The position numbers and the translations under genes are program-made. 5,423 bases of DNA, from positions 1 through 5,423 of the forward strand of contig JAESRD010000106.1 of assembly GCA_016764835.1 (NCBI GenBank). Direction: 5' to 3'. Position 1 is the stretch's first letter, and every line of letters begins with the position of its first letter. The notes beneath the pieces were generated by a model. The model saw only the letters and a program-made list of their open reading frames with translations, did no database searches and was not told where the DNA came from. The DNA is from Paracoccaceae bacterium (GTDB lineage Bacteria; Pseudomonadota; Alphaproteobacteria; Rhodobacterales; Rhodobacteraceae). Positions 5,328 to 5,423 of the stretch are shown in pieces.

Positions 5328-5423
5328 TTATTTAAGCAAATCTGCAAATTCAGGATTGTCTTTCGCAGCCAGCCTAAAGGCGATGGCTTCGGCCATGGCC
5401 CGCGCCGGTGGCCCGGCCGTTAC
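5328..5423 (-). CDS. C-terminal end of an unrecognised protein, cut by window edge
   Basis: On the minus strand the frame is open from the window end to a TAA at 5330-5328, giving 31 residues that end in RLAAKDNPEFADLLK. The segment is Ala-rich and looks helical (RAMAEAIAFRLAAK), and its composition is that of a real protein C-terminus. It is convergent with the pseudopilin operon, the two stop codons being separated by 23 bp. Too little is present to name a family, and the reading frame is supported only by openness and plausible composition. Confidence 0.5.
   Translation of the reverse strand, partial: VTAGPPARAMAEAIAFRLAAKDNPEFADLLK

Noticed and set aside
1..5423. CRISPR array, tRNA/rRNA genes, insertion sequences or attachment sites
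   Set aside because: I looked for regular spaced repeats, tRNA-like cloverleaf arms, transposase motifs and terminal inverted repeats and saw none.

Overview
The window looks like chromosomal DNA of an alphaproteobacterium, most likely of the Rhodobacterales/Roseobacter type. The grounds are moderate GC content, the style of the glutamate dehydrogenase, TadG/TadE-type pilus genes, and TTAACC-rich intergenic DNA. The taxonomic call is inference from gene style; no marker gene is present.

Layout, left to right. (1) Positions 2-423, plus strand: the C-terminal DNA-binding half of an AraC/XylS-family regulator. It is cut by the window edge and broken by an apparent one-base deletion near 232. 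(2) Positions 424-574: a short convergent gap with an 8-bp inverted repeat that may end the dehydrogenase transcript. (3) Positions 575-2017, minus strand: a complete Glu/Leu/Phe/Val-type (glutamate) dehydrogenase with all catalytic motifs. (4) Positions 2018-2396: a divergent control region of about 380 bp, with two tandem inverted repeats in the dehydrogenase leader, a 14-bp palindrome, A-tracts, and TTAA boxes that resemble CtrA half-sites on the pilus side. (5) Positions 2397-5304, plus strand: a tight three-gene operon encoding a von Willebrand A (VWA)-domain TadG-like protein and two TadE/TadF-like minor pseudopilins. The first junction is an ATGA overlap and the second a 2-bp gap. (6) Positions 5328-5423, minus strand: the last 31 codons of an unrecognised convergent gene.

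How the genes fit together: the three tad genes probably supply the minor-pilin and surface-sensing/anchoring parts of a Flp/Tad (tight adherence) pilus. The ATPase, secretin, platform, prepilin peptidase and major pilin are not here and would have to be encoded elsewhere. The glutamate dehydrogenase links 2-oxoglutarate and ammonium to glutamate and has no obvious functional link to the pilus genes; they share only the divergent promoter region.

I see no strong candidate for a wholly new system. The points most worth a second look are the Trp/Gly/Asn-rich insert in TadG, the symmetric elements of the divergent promoter region, and the broken AraC gene.
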